A stretch of DNA of 64,000 nt from Siphonodentalium dalli. Lineage: Eukaryota; Mollusca; Scaphopoda; Gadilida; Siphonodentaliidae. A program made the translations under genes and the position numbers. Positions 53,201-60,212 of this stretch are shown piece by piece (position 1 is the stretch's first letter; each line of letters begins with the position of its first letter). The stretch lies in NCBI GenBank assembly GCA_032622095.1, contig CP136068.1, positions 60,036,025-60,100,024 on the forward strand, given 5' to 3'. The notes under the pieces were generated by a model. That model did no database searches, had not been told where the DNA came from, and was given only the letters and a program-made list of their open reading frames with translations.

Positions 53201-56200
53201 TCTAATTCTTATTAGCGCAACATGACAAAGTCAAGTTTGAGCTATTGCCATGGGTTGGCATCTGCCTGTCTGTGTGTCCATCAACAATTTCCTTTGACAT
53301 GCCCTACAGGCCACATCCCTCATCCAATCATCACCAAACTTCATATGGATCCTCGGGGTGACCTCTTGATAGGAGGAGCTTACCATTTTTTCCAGAATTT
53401 AAAAAACAAAACATTTTTGCCAGTACTGTAGCCATCTTGAATTTCACAATTGAATCCATCGGCACCGTACAGCCCACAATTATGTGCAAAATGTTTTGAT
53501 ATTTTCCATGCATGTTTGCGATCACCTCTAGATGGGAGATATTGAATTTGAACGTTTTTCGGTAAAAAACATGGCAGTTGACAGCCATCTTGGATTTTAC
53601 TCTTTGCATGACTAAATCCTTTGGCACACCTTACAGTCCACATCCATTGTTTGATTATTCCCAAACTTAATACTTCGTGATGACCTCTAGATGGGAGCTT
53701 TATCAAATTTTTCTGAACTCTCTAAACTGAGCGTCGGGGCATATACTACGTTTGGCGTTGCACTTGTTGGAGAATTGTTTTTAGAAATTTATAGAACAAT
53801 TGTCTTCTTTTCCAGAACATTAAAACCGAACGGGTTAAGATTTGGTGTGGATGTTACCTAGGTGACTCACATTCAAATTTGTTCAAATGAGGTCACCAGG
53901 TCAGATAGGTGCAAATAGGGACATAACCTTTTACCTCCATAGTAATTCTTAAAACGACTGCTTCTCCAGAACAATTGGTCCTATTTAGCTTATATTTGAT
54001 ATGGAGCGTTCTTGTGTGACTAGGATTCAGATTGTTCGAATGGGTCTACCAAGTCAAATACGAGTGAAGCCAGGGTCATAACTGTTTCCCTCCATATTCT
54101 TAAAACAACTTCTTCTCAAGAACCATCAGACATATTCAGCTTATATTGGTATGAAGTGTCCTCGTGTGACTAAGATTCAAAAATATTTAAATGGGGTCAC
54201 CAGGTCAAATAGGTATGAAGCCAGGGCCATAACTCTTTCCCTTCATAGTAATTCTTAAAACGACTTCTTATCAAGAACCATTGTGCCTATTTAGCTTATA
54301 TTTGGTGTGGTGGCTACTTGTGTAACTAAGATTCAGATTTTTTTTTTAATGAGGTCACCAGGTCAAATGGCCATAGTGCTTTCCCTTCATAGAAATTCTT
54401 AAAACGACTTCTCAAGAACCATCTGGACTCTTTAGCTTATGCTTGGTATGGAGGGTCCTTCGGTGACTGGGTATGAAGGATCCTTGGGTGACTGGGTTCA
54501 GATTTGTTCGTATCAGGTCACTGGGTCAAATGTGGGCGGGGCCAGGGATATCTACGTCTTTTAAAGTGATTATGAAAAATTCTGACTGTTGTGGTCTCCA
54601 GAGTCCCAGTCTTATCAGTCTTTGCAGTCTGGTGAGCGACCCCACAGTCATTGACTGTCTTGTATCCAATTATTCCCAAATTTCATATGCATGATTGAGA
54701 TGAGATGAAATGGGGGGGCGATGCAGATATTTTCCAGATTTCAATTTAAAAAATATGGCTTGCCGGAGCCAATTTGGATTTCATATTTCAATCAATCTGT
54801 AACTCTTATATCCCTCGGTGCATAATTCGTAAATAGCACATGCATGATTTTGATCACCTCTGGACTGAAGCTATCAAATTTGAACTATCTTCGATGAAAA
54901 AGATGGCCTCTGACAGCCTTCTAGGCTTGATTTTTGCTGTAACTTAGTCATTTGGCGTTCTCTATTATTAAGGCCAATATAAGTAAATTGCCAACTTTTT
55001 AGAAAAATGGGGCGGGAGGGCGAATTTTATTTTTTATATTTTATTCTTCCTAACATAAATAGCCATGAACAGTTCTAGATATTGAAGCAGTATACTATCT
55101 TATATATTACAACGTGATTTAGATTGTCCAATTTGATCAAAATAGACTGATGAATGGATCGACATTGAAATATAATTTGATGATTAACCCTTCCATGACT
55201 GGAGCTGCCTGATTGTATGCGAAAACCCTGTGCCAATGCATTCTTTTATATATGCGAGTCACCCATAGGGTGCCTCTCATATATAAGAGAATGCATTGGC
55301 CTAACAATATTTACCTTGATCTTGTAAGCCAGTGTATTCTCTTATATATGCGAGGCTCTCTATGGGAGACTTGCATATATAAGAGAATGCATTGGCACAG
55401 GGTCTTTAATGCTGCACCGGTGCAGCTCTCATCATGAAAGAGTTAAGGCATGAGATATGCAAATAAAAAAATAGGGTCCGGAGTGGGATGTAAATGTAGC
55501 ATTTTTTTTTTATATTGGCCTAACATAATACTGAAGTTCCGGTTTTGCCATCGATATAATTGCTCTAAGCTCTTGCGTAACTGTGTCTTACCGAAAATAT
55601 GAGGCCAGATTTAGATTGTGTGATAAATATATATATTAAATTTATAATACTTTCCAAATATATATGATTAAATCATGTAAAATAGTTCATGGGCGATCTG
55701 ATGCATGCATCTTTTTTTCTTGTTTAATCTGATATAAAAATTACATTGTGCTACTAGTATACATGTACCTGTATGACATAGGAATTACCAATAATGTTCT
55801 AAATCTATTCACAATTGTTATTGTTTATAAATTGACATCTCTCCATGACAACAGGTGAATCTAATTTCCTCCAGTGCCTTTCAATTAGTAAACCAGGCTA
55901 TGATTGATCAGCTAATCATCTACAGCATTATTATATTTAAATAGTGTAAATATGTTTGTCAACTCTAACGCGTGTTAACTCACGATTGAGTTCATTAAAG
56001 CATTCATTTATTCTTCAATGTAGTCATCTAATTTAATAATGTTCTATGTGTGTATAATAGTCAAATTAATAGTCAATCTATCAATCATAGAGATATGTTA
56101 AGAGTTCATGTATCAATCACAGAGATATGTTAAGAGTTCATGTATTTTGCGATTAATGCTCAATACATATGGACATGTTGGTAAAAACATACCAAAATAA

Positions 56201-59200
56201 TTTTGAAAAAGAACAAAATCTTTTTTATTTATTTTTAGATAATTTGTTTGGTCATAATATCAAAAATTGAAATATAACCAAGCCATGAAATAGGGTGTCT
56301 GTCATTTGCAGAATGAGGTCCCCAGAGGGTGAATTTAGTGATGCTACCCCGCATAGTGGGCTAGCATCACCAAATTCACCATCTGTGGACCTCATTCTGC
56401 TTACACCTCAGCAGAATGAGGTTCCCAGAGGGTGAATTTGGTGATGCTAGCCCGCTATGTGGGGTAGCATCACTAAATTCACCCTCTGGGGACCTCATTC
56501 TGCAAATGACAGACACCCTATTTCAAGGCTTGAATATAACATCCAATTTGGACCATTTATTTGAATGCGACAGTGTCTGAGACTCAAATAATATTTTTTA
56601 TTTGGCCTTAGGTTCCTGGCCCCATATATGGACATTATTTGGCACTTTTTATTGTGACATTACTGTTTCCTTTGTTGACTGAAATTTTTATTTCTTTTCA
56701 GAAACCATGGTTTTGGGACTCATCACAGTGTTGGCATGGTTACCCCCATCATGTAAGTGTAGCACTGTTCTATAGATGGCACACTGTGTATCATGTTGTC
56801 AAATTATTAAATAGGTTATAGGTGAAATGCTCGTAGCCCATTTATATATAACCATGGGTGTATGCGAGAAATACACAAGGAACCACACGCCACATATTGG
56901 ATCGATAAGCATTGCCCTGTGTATTTTTATATTGTGTTTTTTATGATCGGTCATCTGTATTATTTCTACAACACAATTATCGCCAAATTTGCCTGCACGA
57001 CGTTACTGTGTGATCGCCATGGAAGCATTTTTATGTTTACCCATACCATAGTATGGTTAACATAGTGTCAACGTCCCGATTGACCACTCGTCGTTCGTCT
57101 GTCTGTCCCTCTGTTTGTACATGTGTTTTTCCGTCCGTCCGTCCGTCCATCCGTCAACAATTCTTTAACCCTTTTCCCAACAGCACATGTAGTTAAACCA
57201 CGTCATATAGCCAACGTCACCAGGTATGAAGGTAATTACGTTAGCCAACAGGAATTTGACGTTATAATATCATTGGGTGTTTCCCCATACTGGCCACAGG
57301 TATATGTGCCATGTGTATCATCCGATATGCAACAACAAACATGCTTTCACTTAAGTGTCATCTGTGAATAAGATAATGGGAACATAAACCAATAGACGAA
57401 CTAAATATTGTGCATATAAACAACCGTCTATCTTCATTTTATCACACATGTGAGTCAAAAATGACATTTTATGCAAATTTACGGTATGCCTATGCGAGTA
57501 TGTCCTTCAAGTTTGTTTACCCGCGGATTCGTGTCCTGATTGAAAAAAAAATAATTCATGATTTTTGAAAACAAAAAAGCGTATTATAAATAAAATAATT
57601 AAACCAAATGTCTTTATATTTGATGTGCATTAATCATATAAACCATGATTTGACAAAAGTCGTAAAAAGACTTCCGATAAAAGCGCAAATTATTAGCAAT
57701 TACGTCACGTTGCTTTGTGAAAGTTTGTAAATTTTCGTGCAAAAACCACATGTTCAAAGGTAACTTTTTGTTGATTCTAAGAATGTTTTCATTGACAACC
57801 AATGACATCAATGATTAGAAGTTTGAACTGATTTCATTGGCTCAAGTTTAGGGGTGGAGTTTCCCCATTGATGCTAATTAGATGACAGAAAACGAGCGCG
57901 AATTGTTCGAAATGGCAGTGGGCTAACTTGAGACGTCGCCAGCAGGTGCTCGAATGTGTCGCTTGGGATATTCTTTGTTTTATCGACATTGCGTTGATAT
58001 AAGTACATTATTACTGTATACTCGGTAATTATATATGCATACACGCAAAGAAGTTTCCCAAGATGAATTTGAGATATCTGCATGTCAACTGTAAACTCGC
58101 CTTTATTTAGAAGCACCCGCATTGGGCTGACTTGATGTCAAACCAGGAGATATTGACTTTTTTTTTATTGATTTCTTTCTCGATCGATCAGGGTCGATGG
58201 TCTTTTGCGCGGTATATTTGAAATCTTGAACAGATGGACATATAAAAGTAATATCTCATCAATTTATTATACTAAATTTGTAGATAATATATTTTAAAAA
58301 GTTTTAATTATGTGTTCAGAATCCCGCCGATAGCACAACAACGGCCGCGTCCGTAGTTACATTACAACCGGAAATAATATTCCGATGCTCAGACATAACC
58401 TGATTTCGCAGAGTAAATTTGTGCAATAAAAGCAGAAAGATCCACTTTGAGTCATCAATTTGGAATTGCAATGTTCGAGTTCTCAAATTAAACAACAATT
58501 GTGACACTAAATGAATATGTTTCCCAACATTTGGTTTGTGGAGAAGTTCACCTACATTAAATATTGATCAAATTTCGTCTTCGTCGAAAATTCGCTACCA
58601 GTGAACCACGTGTTTCTGTTTCGTTTGTTTTCATTTTGTCAGCCAATACGAGACTGAGAACATACTCTATGTCAACATTTTTTAATATTTAGGAAGGCAA
58701 GGTGGAAATACGTGCCTGCATTATGATGTTAGTCCATTAAAAAAAATATTATTATAAAAATCTTTTTTCACGGTGAAGTGACAATCATAATGGAACTCGA
58801 CAGGAAAAACAATCCAATGGCCAGTTCCGCAACTGTCACGCTGATATTTTGCTTAGCTGTGGCCGATTTAATATGGCTGGGGAAAATGTTCATATTGCAC
58901 TATTTGGAAATATAAAATCACCACTTAAGAAATAATACATAATCCAATATAAATATCAATTTCAAGTTGTCATATTTTACATAGATTACCCTCGCGGCCA
59001 CGCATAACGCAATCAACAAGGAAGCGTCTCTGACAACAACTTTCGTTTTCGTCGAAACCACGTGTTTCTATTTCGTTTGTTTTCATTTTGTCGGCCAAAA
59101 CAGTATTCTAAGTAAACATTTTGCAAATCTAAAGCCTAGCAAAGGAAGAAAGGATTTAATATGTGCCCTTCATGATCTTAACCACTAGCAGAACAAAACA

Positions 59201-59691
59201 CAATCAATGTAAATCGTCATTATTACTCTTTATTCGAGTCTCAAATCTGAGTGTTGAAAACGCAAAAATTAAAGACGTCAAAAGACGATACGGACGATAC
59301 GGACGATACGGACGCTACAACGCTACAACAAAAGACGATACGTTGGAATAAGGGTTAAACATCTTTTTCTACCGATCCTTATGAAAATTTCACCTTGTAA
59401 CTTGGGCATGGATCATCAGATTTGGTTGTGCTTTGATGTGTTGATAGCCCAGTTTAGGGAGAAAGGTTACCCAGTTCTTGGATTTATAAATAATTATCCA
59501 TCCTTGCGAATATTTAGTATTTCCAGCTCTCTAAACTGTGGGGGCATATACCAAGCATGGTGTTGCACTTGTTAACAATCTTCTGTGTATTGTTCCAGGA
59601 TGTCACACGTTCCTTATACTGGTATTATATGGTCGAGCTGAGTTTCTACATCTCTCTTGTTTCATCACAATTTATGGATGTACGGCGGAAG
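25475..59691 (+). CDS. CERS: Ceramide synthase (CerS) gene, coding exons 1-6, 3' partial
   Basis: Six exons with GT-AG junctions join into 618 nt (206 codons) with no stop. The order matches the ceramide synthase family: N-terminus with an N-glycosylation sequon (N3-L-T5), first membrane segment (about residues 43-61), homeobox-like domain (about 65-135) with W119-F120-R-L-R-R-N125, second membrane segment (about 142-157), and start of the TLC domain (YWYYMVELSFY, about 183-193). CerS enzymes sit in the ER membrane and N-acylate sphingoid bases with fatty acyl-CoA to make (dihydro)ceramide. The catalytic double-His region of TLC is not in the window; full-length animal enzymes are about 340-410 residues, so roughly half is present. 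Intron phases are 2,0,2,0,0,0. The introns are full of transposons. Which paralogue type it is cannot be decided. Confidence 0.93.
25834..26806. repeat. Cluster of TGTGACTGACGTTACA motifs in CerS intron 1
   Basis: A 16-bp motif, TGTGACTGACGTTACA with C/T variation at one position, recurs at 25834-25849, about 26010-26025, 26569-26584, 26595-26610 (diverged), 26611-26626 and 26791-26806. A further copy lies at 52321-52337. The surrounding sequence is not repeated, so this is not an ordinary dispersed repeat. It contains a CRE-like TGACGTTA half-site. Function is unknown. Confidence 0.6.
26885..27359. mobile_element. Foldback MITE family J, copy 1
   Basis: The right terminus TCGGATTGAGTACCTTTAAC matches the inverse of the left terminus of copy 2 (42965). 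The left end here is degraded (GTTAAAGATGCATTATCCGA). The internal landmark CTTCGGGGGTAAAAAATATT is shared with copy 2. No transposase. The superfamily is not assigned. Confidence 0.6.
27360..31394. other. Intron 1 DNA; possible eroded hAT-like element, no gene
   Basis: From about 27384 the sequence TAGTGCTGGGACGG followed by repeated AACCGGTT motifs (27414, 27451) resembles hAT-type termini. AACCGGTT recurs at about 30593 and 30980 with GGGACGG nearby, but no matching inverse terminus or transposase was found. Open frames at 28030-28847 on both strands are not recognisable. Four ACGCTCTTTATT-like motifs lie at 29336-29510, and an AAT-rich microsatellite at 30867-30892. Otherwise I see nothing. 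Confidence 0.35.
31395..31985 (+). repeat. Family E satellite; left copy of a 357-bp direct repeat
   Basis: Degenerate ~145-bp tandem units with landmarks CATGCTGTGATAACT, GATCGAGTT and TTTGATCCGA. The segment 31629-31985 is repeated in direct orientation at 34065-34425 at roughly 97 percent identity by eye. The intervening sequence is a minus-strand LINE. Confidence 0.7.
31986..34064 (-). pseudogene. 5'-truncated LINE with broken reverse transcriptase
   Basis: Minus strand, from the 5' side at 34064: a reverse-transcriptase palm segment with ARQEGTVSPFLYNIFIDDL, then the catalytic HADDMALFS at about 33880 (usually YADD), the thumb and connection region (open 33609-32764), a Cys/His cluster CTLCNTLY...HVILDC, and an ORF end at 32588. 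Two stops lie just before the ADD motif, a frameshift sits in a poly-A run near 33770, and another near 32845. The 3' UTR contains A-rich tracts (32188-32277) and ends GGAGGAAAGAAATAAATAT, an AATAAA signal next to the flank. The 5' part of ORF2 and ORF1 are missing. Clade (CR1, Jockey, I or RTE group) is not assigned. Confidence 0.8.
34065..34438 (+). repeat. Right copy of the 357-bp direct repeat
   Basis: Repeats 31629-31985 starting at TTTCTCTGCCATCAATACAG and ending at about 34425. Differences are mostly single-base changes and a T-run length change. It is followed at once by element C3. Confidence 0.8.
34439..35749 (+). mobile_element. HINE/Helentron-like element C3, complete
   Basis: 5' AGCTCAACTTACTTTGTAAG, GTCCGTCGTCCGTGTGTGCA, about seven tandem ~160-bp units of two subtypes (one with ACCCTACAGACCACATCC), and a 3' end with TAAGTTGAGCTACA, GTGTCATTGACAC and TTTCAT. 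T flanks on both sides agree with T/T insertion. Non-coding. Confidence 0.75.
35750..36409. other. Intron 1 DNA; one unassigned short ORF
   Basis: A 60-codon + frame at 36218-36400 is basic and ATG-initiated. It is not recognisable and there is no supporting evidence. Nothing else was seen. Confidence 0.35.
36410..37510. repeat. Three diverged ~360-bp tandem units
   Basis: Three head-to-tail units share ordered landmarks: a TTTCTGAGATT block, an AATTTTCAAT block, GGGTGATAATTCAATATT, and TGTAAGATTGTTTCACCCCT near unit ends. Divergence is high, so this is an old tandem duplication. Similar minus-strand open frames in units 1 and 2 result from it. Confidence 0.6.
37511..38051 (-). other. No gene recognised; 127-codon hydrophobic open frame
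   Basis: A minus-strand open frame, 38048-37665, begins with ATG and has two hydrophobic segments that could be membrane spans. I see no receptor or transporter signature, no splice context, and the AT-rich composition favours chance hydrophobic residues. Listed so it can be tested. Confidence 0.2.
38052..40797 (+). mobile_element. Family E HINE-like element: 5' end, satellites and 3' hairpin
   Basis: 5' ACTCCCACTTACGAAGAAAA, then GGGGGGTATACTGG and a GTCCGTCCGTCCGACC run. E-type ~145-bp units occur at 38340-38720 and 39990-40500 (GAGTTTGATCCGA, TTTCGACTTAGAA). The 3' end is GGTGGGGGTATGCTA, a 5-bp stem GCACTTGAGTGC, then ACACCTCTTGTT. CATACCCCC/ACTCCCA is a weak inverse pair. Between 38800 and 39960 the sequence is ordinary AT-rich DNA, so this may be two fragments rather than one element. 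A second start-like block, CATACCATAGTATGG, at 38321 recurs at 57042. Confidence 0.5.
40798..41098. other. No gene recognised
   Basis: Short AT-rich spacer between the family E end and the gag relic. Confidence 0.4.
41099..42046 (+). pseudogene. Ty3/gypsy-type retrotransposon gag relic
   Basis: The reading starts near 41110 with a YDGTGSW...FEICAKINGW block, continues with KGLYLGASLRGLAQRILGDL, then the capsid-like segment with SLPEMGQSI and FIGGLYDPDIRLRV, and a polar, Lys- and Gln-rich tail to about 42046. This order is typical of Ty3/gypsy-group gag. Breaks seen: a 22-bp tandem duplication at about 41177-41212 that shifts frame, TAA at 41381 and 41570, a one-base loss near 41585, and more shifts before 41732 and after 41925. 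No zinc knuckle, protease, RT or LTR was found nearby. The right end runs directly into family C satellite. Non-functional. Confidence 0.8.
42046..42623 (+). mobile_element. Family C fragment C4, 3' part
   Basis: Three to four diverged ~160-bp units (CAGCCATCTTGGATTTT, CCTACAGACCACGTCCCTC), ending in a degraded family 3' end CCCAAGTTGATCTACAGTTT. The 5' end is missing. It lies about 100 bp upstream of CerS exon 2. Confidence 0.65.
42726..42849 (+). CDS. CERS: CerS coding exon 2
   Basis: The acceptor TTCTTCTTTACAG ends at 42725 and the donor GTAGGT starts at 42850. It completes Arg62 and encodes residues 63-103, the cytosolic stretch after the first membrane span, including KAPKNATFE, which matches the family's lysine/proline-rich segment before the homeobox-like domain. 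It ends in phase 0. Confidence 0.92.
42965..43458. mobile_element. Foldback MITE family J, copy 2
   Basis: Terminal inverted repeats TAGTTAAAGGTACTCAATCC... and the exact inverse at the right end, about 22 bp. Longer internal arms (about 140 bp) share CAATGGCTTCGGGGGT and ATTCGAGTCGAGGAA with the right-hand inverse near 43290-43380. TA flanks are possible. No transposase. Confidence 0.7.
43459..44280. other. Intron 2 DNA; one open stretch rejected as an exon
   Basis: After GTTGCAG at about 43507 a frame stays open for about 42 codons with a possible donor ACAG|GTACAC, but CerS proteins have no counterpart between exons 2 and 3. No other feature was recognised. Confidence 0.4.
44281..46386 (-). 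mobile_element. TTAA-flanked MITE family B copy 2, split by a LINE
   Basis: Left TTAACCCTTTCAGTGCCTG and right CTGGCACTGAAAGGGTTAA, with TTAA on both sides. The left half runs to ATATATGCGAGGC at 44649 and the right half resumes at TATATAAGAGAATGCATTGG near 46312, so the central hairpin is interrupted by a 1.66-kb LINE. Orientation matches copy 1. Confidence 0.8.
44650..46311 (+). pseudogene. 5'-truncated L2/CR1-group LINE reverse transcriptase
   Basis: Encodes the fingers (KNYRPVSNLPFVSKVLERMV), the AYRKDHSTETAL motif, LDLSVAFDTIDH (first catalytic Asp), YGVPQGSVLGP, then the catalytic YADD at 45301-45312 and the thumb and C-terminal region to a stop at 46183-46185. The open frame is continuous from 44650 except for TAG at 45049 and TGA at 45136. 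The 3' UTR ends AAAGCGCTATATAAATGTTC plus an ATT microsatellite, the usual L2-type tail. The endonuclease and ORF1 are lost by 5' truncation. The low number of breaks suggests a fairly recent insertion. Confidence 0.88.
46481..47798. mobile_element. TTAA-flanked non-autonomous element K (1.3 kb)
   Basis: TTAACCCTTTGAACC at the left and GGTTCAAAGAGTTAA at the right form the termini. Near the right end are two copies of a GCGGCC-centred hairpin, CTGGCCGCTTTTGCGGCCAG, at 47702 and 47745. The body is unique, with no transposase recognised. It sits only about 95 bp from family B copy 2. Confidence 0.55.
47799..49292. other. Intron 2 DNA; two Helitron-like 5' starts, no gene
   Basis: TCTATATATATAAAAGAGTA followed by GTCTGTCTGTCAGTCTGTG at 48767, and TCTATATCTATAAAATAGTA at about 49171, resemble Helitron-type 5' termini (TC plus a TATA-rich run plus GTCTGTCTGT). 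No 3' ends were found. The rest is unremarkable. Confidence 0.35.
49293..49367 (+). pseudogene. Decayed duplicate of CerS homeobox-like exon
   Basis: These 75 bases align without gaps to 49600-49674 of exon 3, with five substitutions. They would encode the DVAERRIQTWFRLRR region, but the changes give R114S, R121H, a stop at codon 123 (CGA to TGA) and N125K, destroying the WFxxRRN core. Two of the five changes are CpG transitions. No splice acceptor or donor flanks it. It lies 307 bp upstream of the matching real sequence, in the same orientation. It is a tandem exon duplication that has decayed. Confidence 0.9.
49582..49688 (+). CDS. CERS: CerS coding exon 3: homeobox-like domain
   Basis: Acceptor TTCTCTTTTAG ends at 49581; donor GTGAG at 49689. 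Encodes residues 104-138 plus two bases of Ser139. Contains the helix-3-like signature W119-F120-R-L-R-R-N125-Q-D-R, the most conserved part of the CerS homeobox-like domain. It then gives a Lys-rich stretch leading to the second membrane span. Phase 2 end. A decayed copy lies 5' of it at 49293. Confidence 0.94.
49689..51027. other. CerS intron 3; nothing recognised
   Basis: AT-rich, with weak degenerate repeats (CCATCC... AGCC near 49790 and 50080). Open frames on the minus strand at 50388-50746 are not recognisable. Confidence 0.4.
51028..51085 (+). CDS. CERS: CerS coding exon 4: second membrane segment
   Basis: Acceptor AATTTCTTTTCAG ends at 51027 and the donor is GAT|GTAAGT. It completes Ser139 and encodes W140 to D158: WRCLFYTVLFIYGLFVLYD, matching the family's W-R-F membrane span that follows the homeobox-like domain. 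Phase 0 end. Confidence 0.93.
51231..51720 (+). mobile_element. Family D fragment D4, 5' end
   Basis: AGCTCACCTGAGACGAAGCA, GTCCGTCCATCCGTCCGTCC and two D units (CAGATTTGTTCAAATGAGGT, CCATAACTCTTTCCCACCAT) matching D3. It ends near GGCGGGCGGGCGGACC. No 3' hairpin. Confidence 0.65.
51722..52320 (+). repeat. 161-bp tandem repeat, ~3.5 units
   Basis: Units spaced 161 bp apart by the TTAACC landmark (51901, 52062, 52223), with CAACAATATTTGGTATA, CTCGGACGAGTTCGAAAACC and TTAGCGCGATAACTC. It resembles family E satellite wording and follows D4 directly, so D4 and this array may be one element. A TGACTGACATTACAC motif ends it at 52321-52337. Confidence 0.7.
52338..53213. other. Intron 4 DNA; nothing recognised
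   Basis: Short open frames (52534-52722, 52764-53009) have no recognisable motifs. No repeat was assigned. Confidence 0.4.
53214..53769 (+). mobile_element. Family C variant C5
   Basis: Begins AGCGCAACATGACAAAG (degenerate C 5' end) with GAGCTATTGCCATGGGTTGG, then about three diverged ~160-bp units. Its right end, CTCTCTAAACTGAGCG...GGGGCATATAC...GTTGCACTTGTT, is shared with sequence at 59527-59573 just before CerS exon 6, suggesting a different 3' terminus for this subfamily. Confidence 0.5.
53790..54663 (+). mobile_element. Family D fragment D5, core and 3' end
   Basis: About five degenerate D units (GGTCACCAGGTCAAAT, CCATAGTAATTCTTAAAACG, AAGAACCAT) followed by the 3' end TCTGGTGAGCGACCCC, ACAGTCATTGACTGT, CTTGT at 54663, nearly identical to D2's end over more than 90 bp. 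Confidence 0.7.
54664..55183. other. Intron 4 DNA with eroded family C satellite
   Basis: Weakly recognisable C-like wording (ATCACCTCTGGACTGAAGCT, ATGGCCTCTGACAGCC) at about 54680-54960. Nothing else was seen. Confidence 0.35.
55184..55446. mobile_element. TTAA-flanked MITE L with two family B hairpins
   Basis: TTAACCCTTCCATGAC at the left and TCATGAAAGAGTTAA at the right. It contains two successive hairpins built from family B sequence: GCCAATGCATTCTTTTATA...GAGAATGCATTGGC and GCCAGTGTATTCTCTTATA...GAGAATGCATTGGC. The termini differ from family B beyond TTAACCCTT, so it is a relative or chimera. Confidence 0.65.
55447..56290. other. Intron 4 DNA; short direct duplication only
   Basis: A direct duplication of about 30 bp (GTTAAGAGTTCATGTAT and flanks) lies at 56085-56145. 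Nothing else was recognised. Confidence 0.4.
56291..56520. mobile_element. Complete family A MITE, nested palindromes
   Basis: TAGGGTGTCTGTCATTTGCA at the left and its exact inverse at the right. Inside are two successive 91- to 102-bp palindromes, each CAGAATGAGG...CCTCATTCTG, that are also inverses of each other. TA flanks are compatible with a TA target duplication, as in Tc1/mariner-type MITEs. It lies 180 bp upstream of CerS exon 5. Confidence 0.8.
56702..56752 (+). CDS. CERS: CerS coding exon 5
   Basis: Acceptor TTCTTTTCAG ends at 56701 and the donor is CAT|GTAAGT. Encodes residues 159-175, KPWFWDSSQCWHGYPHH, the strongly conserved loop after the second membrane span (KPWF-x-D...CW-x-GYP pattern). 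51 nt, phase 0 at both ends. Confidence 0.94.
56753..57040. other. CerS intron 5, first part; nothing recognised
   Basis: Short open frames (56639-56821 continuing past the exon, and 56862-57065) have no recognisable product. Confidence 0.4.
57041..57170 (+). repeat. Family E-type start block, second copy
   Basis: CCCATACCATAGTATGG, GTCAACGTCCCGATTGACCA and CTCGTCGTTCGTCTGTCTGT closely match 38320-38395. A CCGTCCGTCCGTCCGTCC run follows. No satellite core was seen after it. Confidence 0.6.
57171..59287. other. CerS intron 5 DNA; nothing recognised
   Basis: About 2.1 kb of AT-rich sequence. A diverged direct repeat is suggested by CCACGTGTTTCTGTTTCGTT (58606) and CCACGTGTTTCTATTTCGTT (59058), each followed by TGTTTTCATTTTGTC. 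No coding unit was recognised. Confidence 0.4.
59288..59341. repeat. GACGATACG minisatellite
   Basis: Three head-to-tail copies of the 9-mer GACGATACG plus GACGCTACAACGCTACAAC variants and a final GACGATACG. Confidence 0.75.
59599..59691 (+). CDS. CERS: CerS coding exon 6: start of the TLC domain
   Basis: Acceptor TATTGTTCCAG ends at 59598; donor AAG|GTGAGA. Encodes residues 176-206. YWYYMVELSFYISL and the closing DVRRK match the start of the TLC/Lag1 domain, where the family reads YWYYM-x-ELSFY and then D-x-(K/R)RK. Phase 0 at both ends. The next exon, which should begin the double-His catalytic segment, was searched for by eye to 64000 and not found. Confidence 0.95.
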
Positions 59692-59717
59692 GTGAGATCA
59701 GTTATTTTAATCATACA

Positions 59718-59921
59718 TACAGTAATGCCCTAAGTAATCGACTCCATAACCACATCATAATTATGGGTAACTTTTCAGGATTTAGTCGGAAATATGGCTT
59801 GTTGCCATTCATCGGAAAGCTCTCCCGATGAATGGCAACAAGCCATATTTCCATTAAATCCTGAAAAGTTACCCATAATTCTGCTCTGGTTAAGGGGTCG
59901 ATTAATTAGGGCATTACTGTA
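59718..59921. mobile_element. 204-bp palindromic MITE beside exon 6
   Basis: TACAGTAATGCCCTAA at the left and its inverse at the right. The arms are almost perfect inverses along about 95 bp (ATGGGTAACTTTTCAGGATT, GGCTTGTTGCCATTCATCGG) with an 8-bp loop. TA flanks suggest Tc1/mariner-type mobility. Arm identity implies a recent insertion, only 26 bp after the exon 6 donor. Confidence 0.8.
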
Positions 59922-60212
59922 GTTACAACTACTTTTGTTTTCATTGAAATATGAGCATTGTCACCCCACATAACAAGGATGATGCGAAAATGCAGAATTA
60001 TACAGTATGCAGTATGTTGTTTGTCTACTGATTATCTGTATGCTCAAAGATCAATCGAAAAATTGTGTTGATGACATATATAGGTCGTTAAGTTTCGTGA
60101 GATAAGTACTCAAGGCGAGCTACAATTTTGAGTAGTATATAGCAAGTTCAGAGGATGAACCAATCTGCATCTGAGTATTAGTCTTAAATGTCTACAATGC
60201 AGCATTAACCAA
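59922..60212. other. CerS intron 6 spacer
   Basis: Nothing recognised. Confidence 0.4.
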
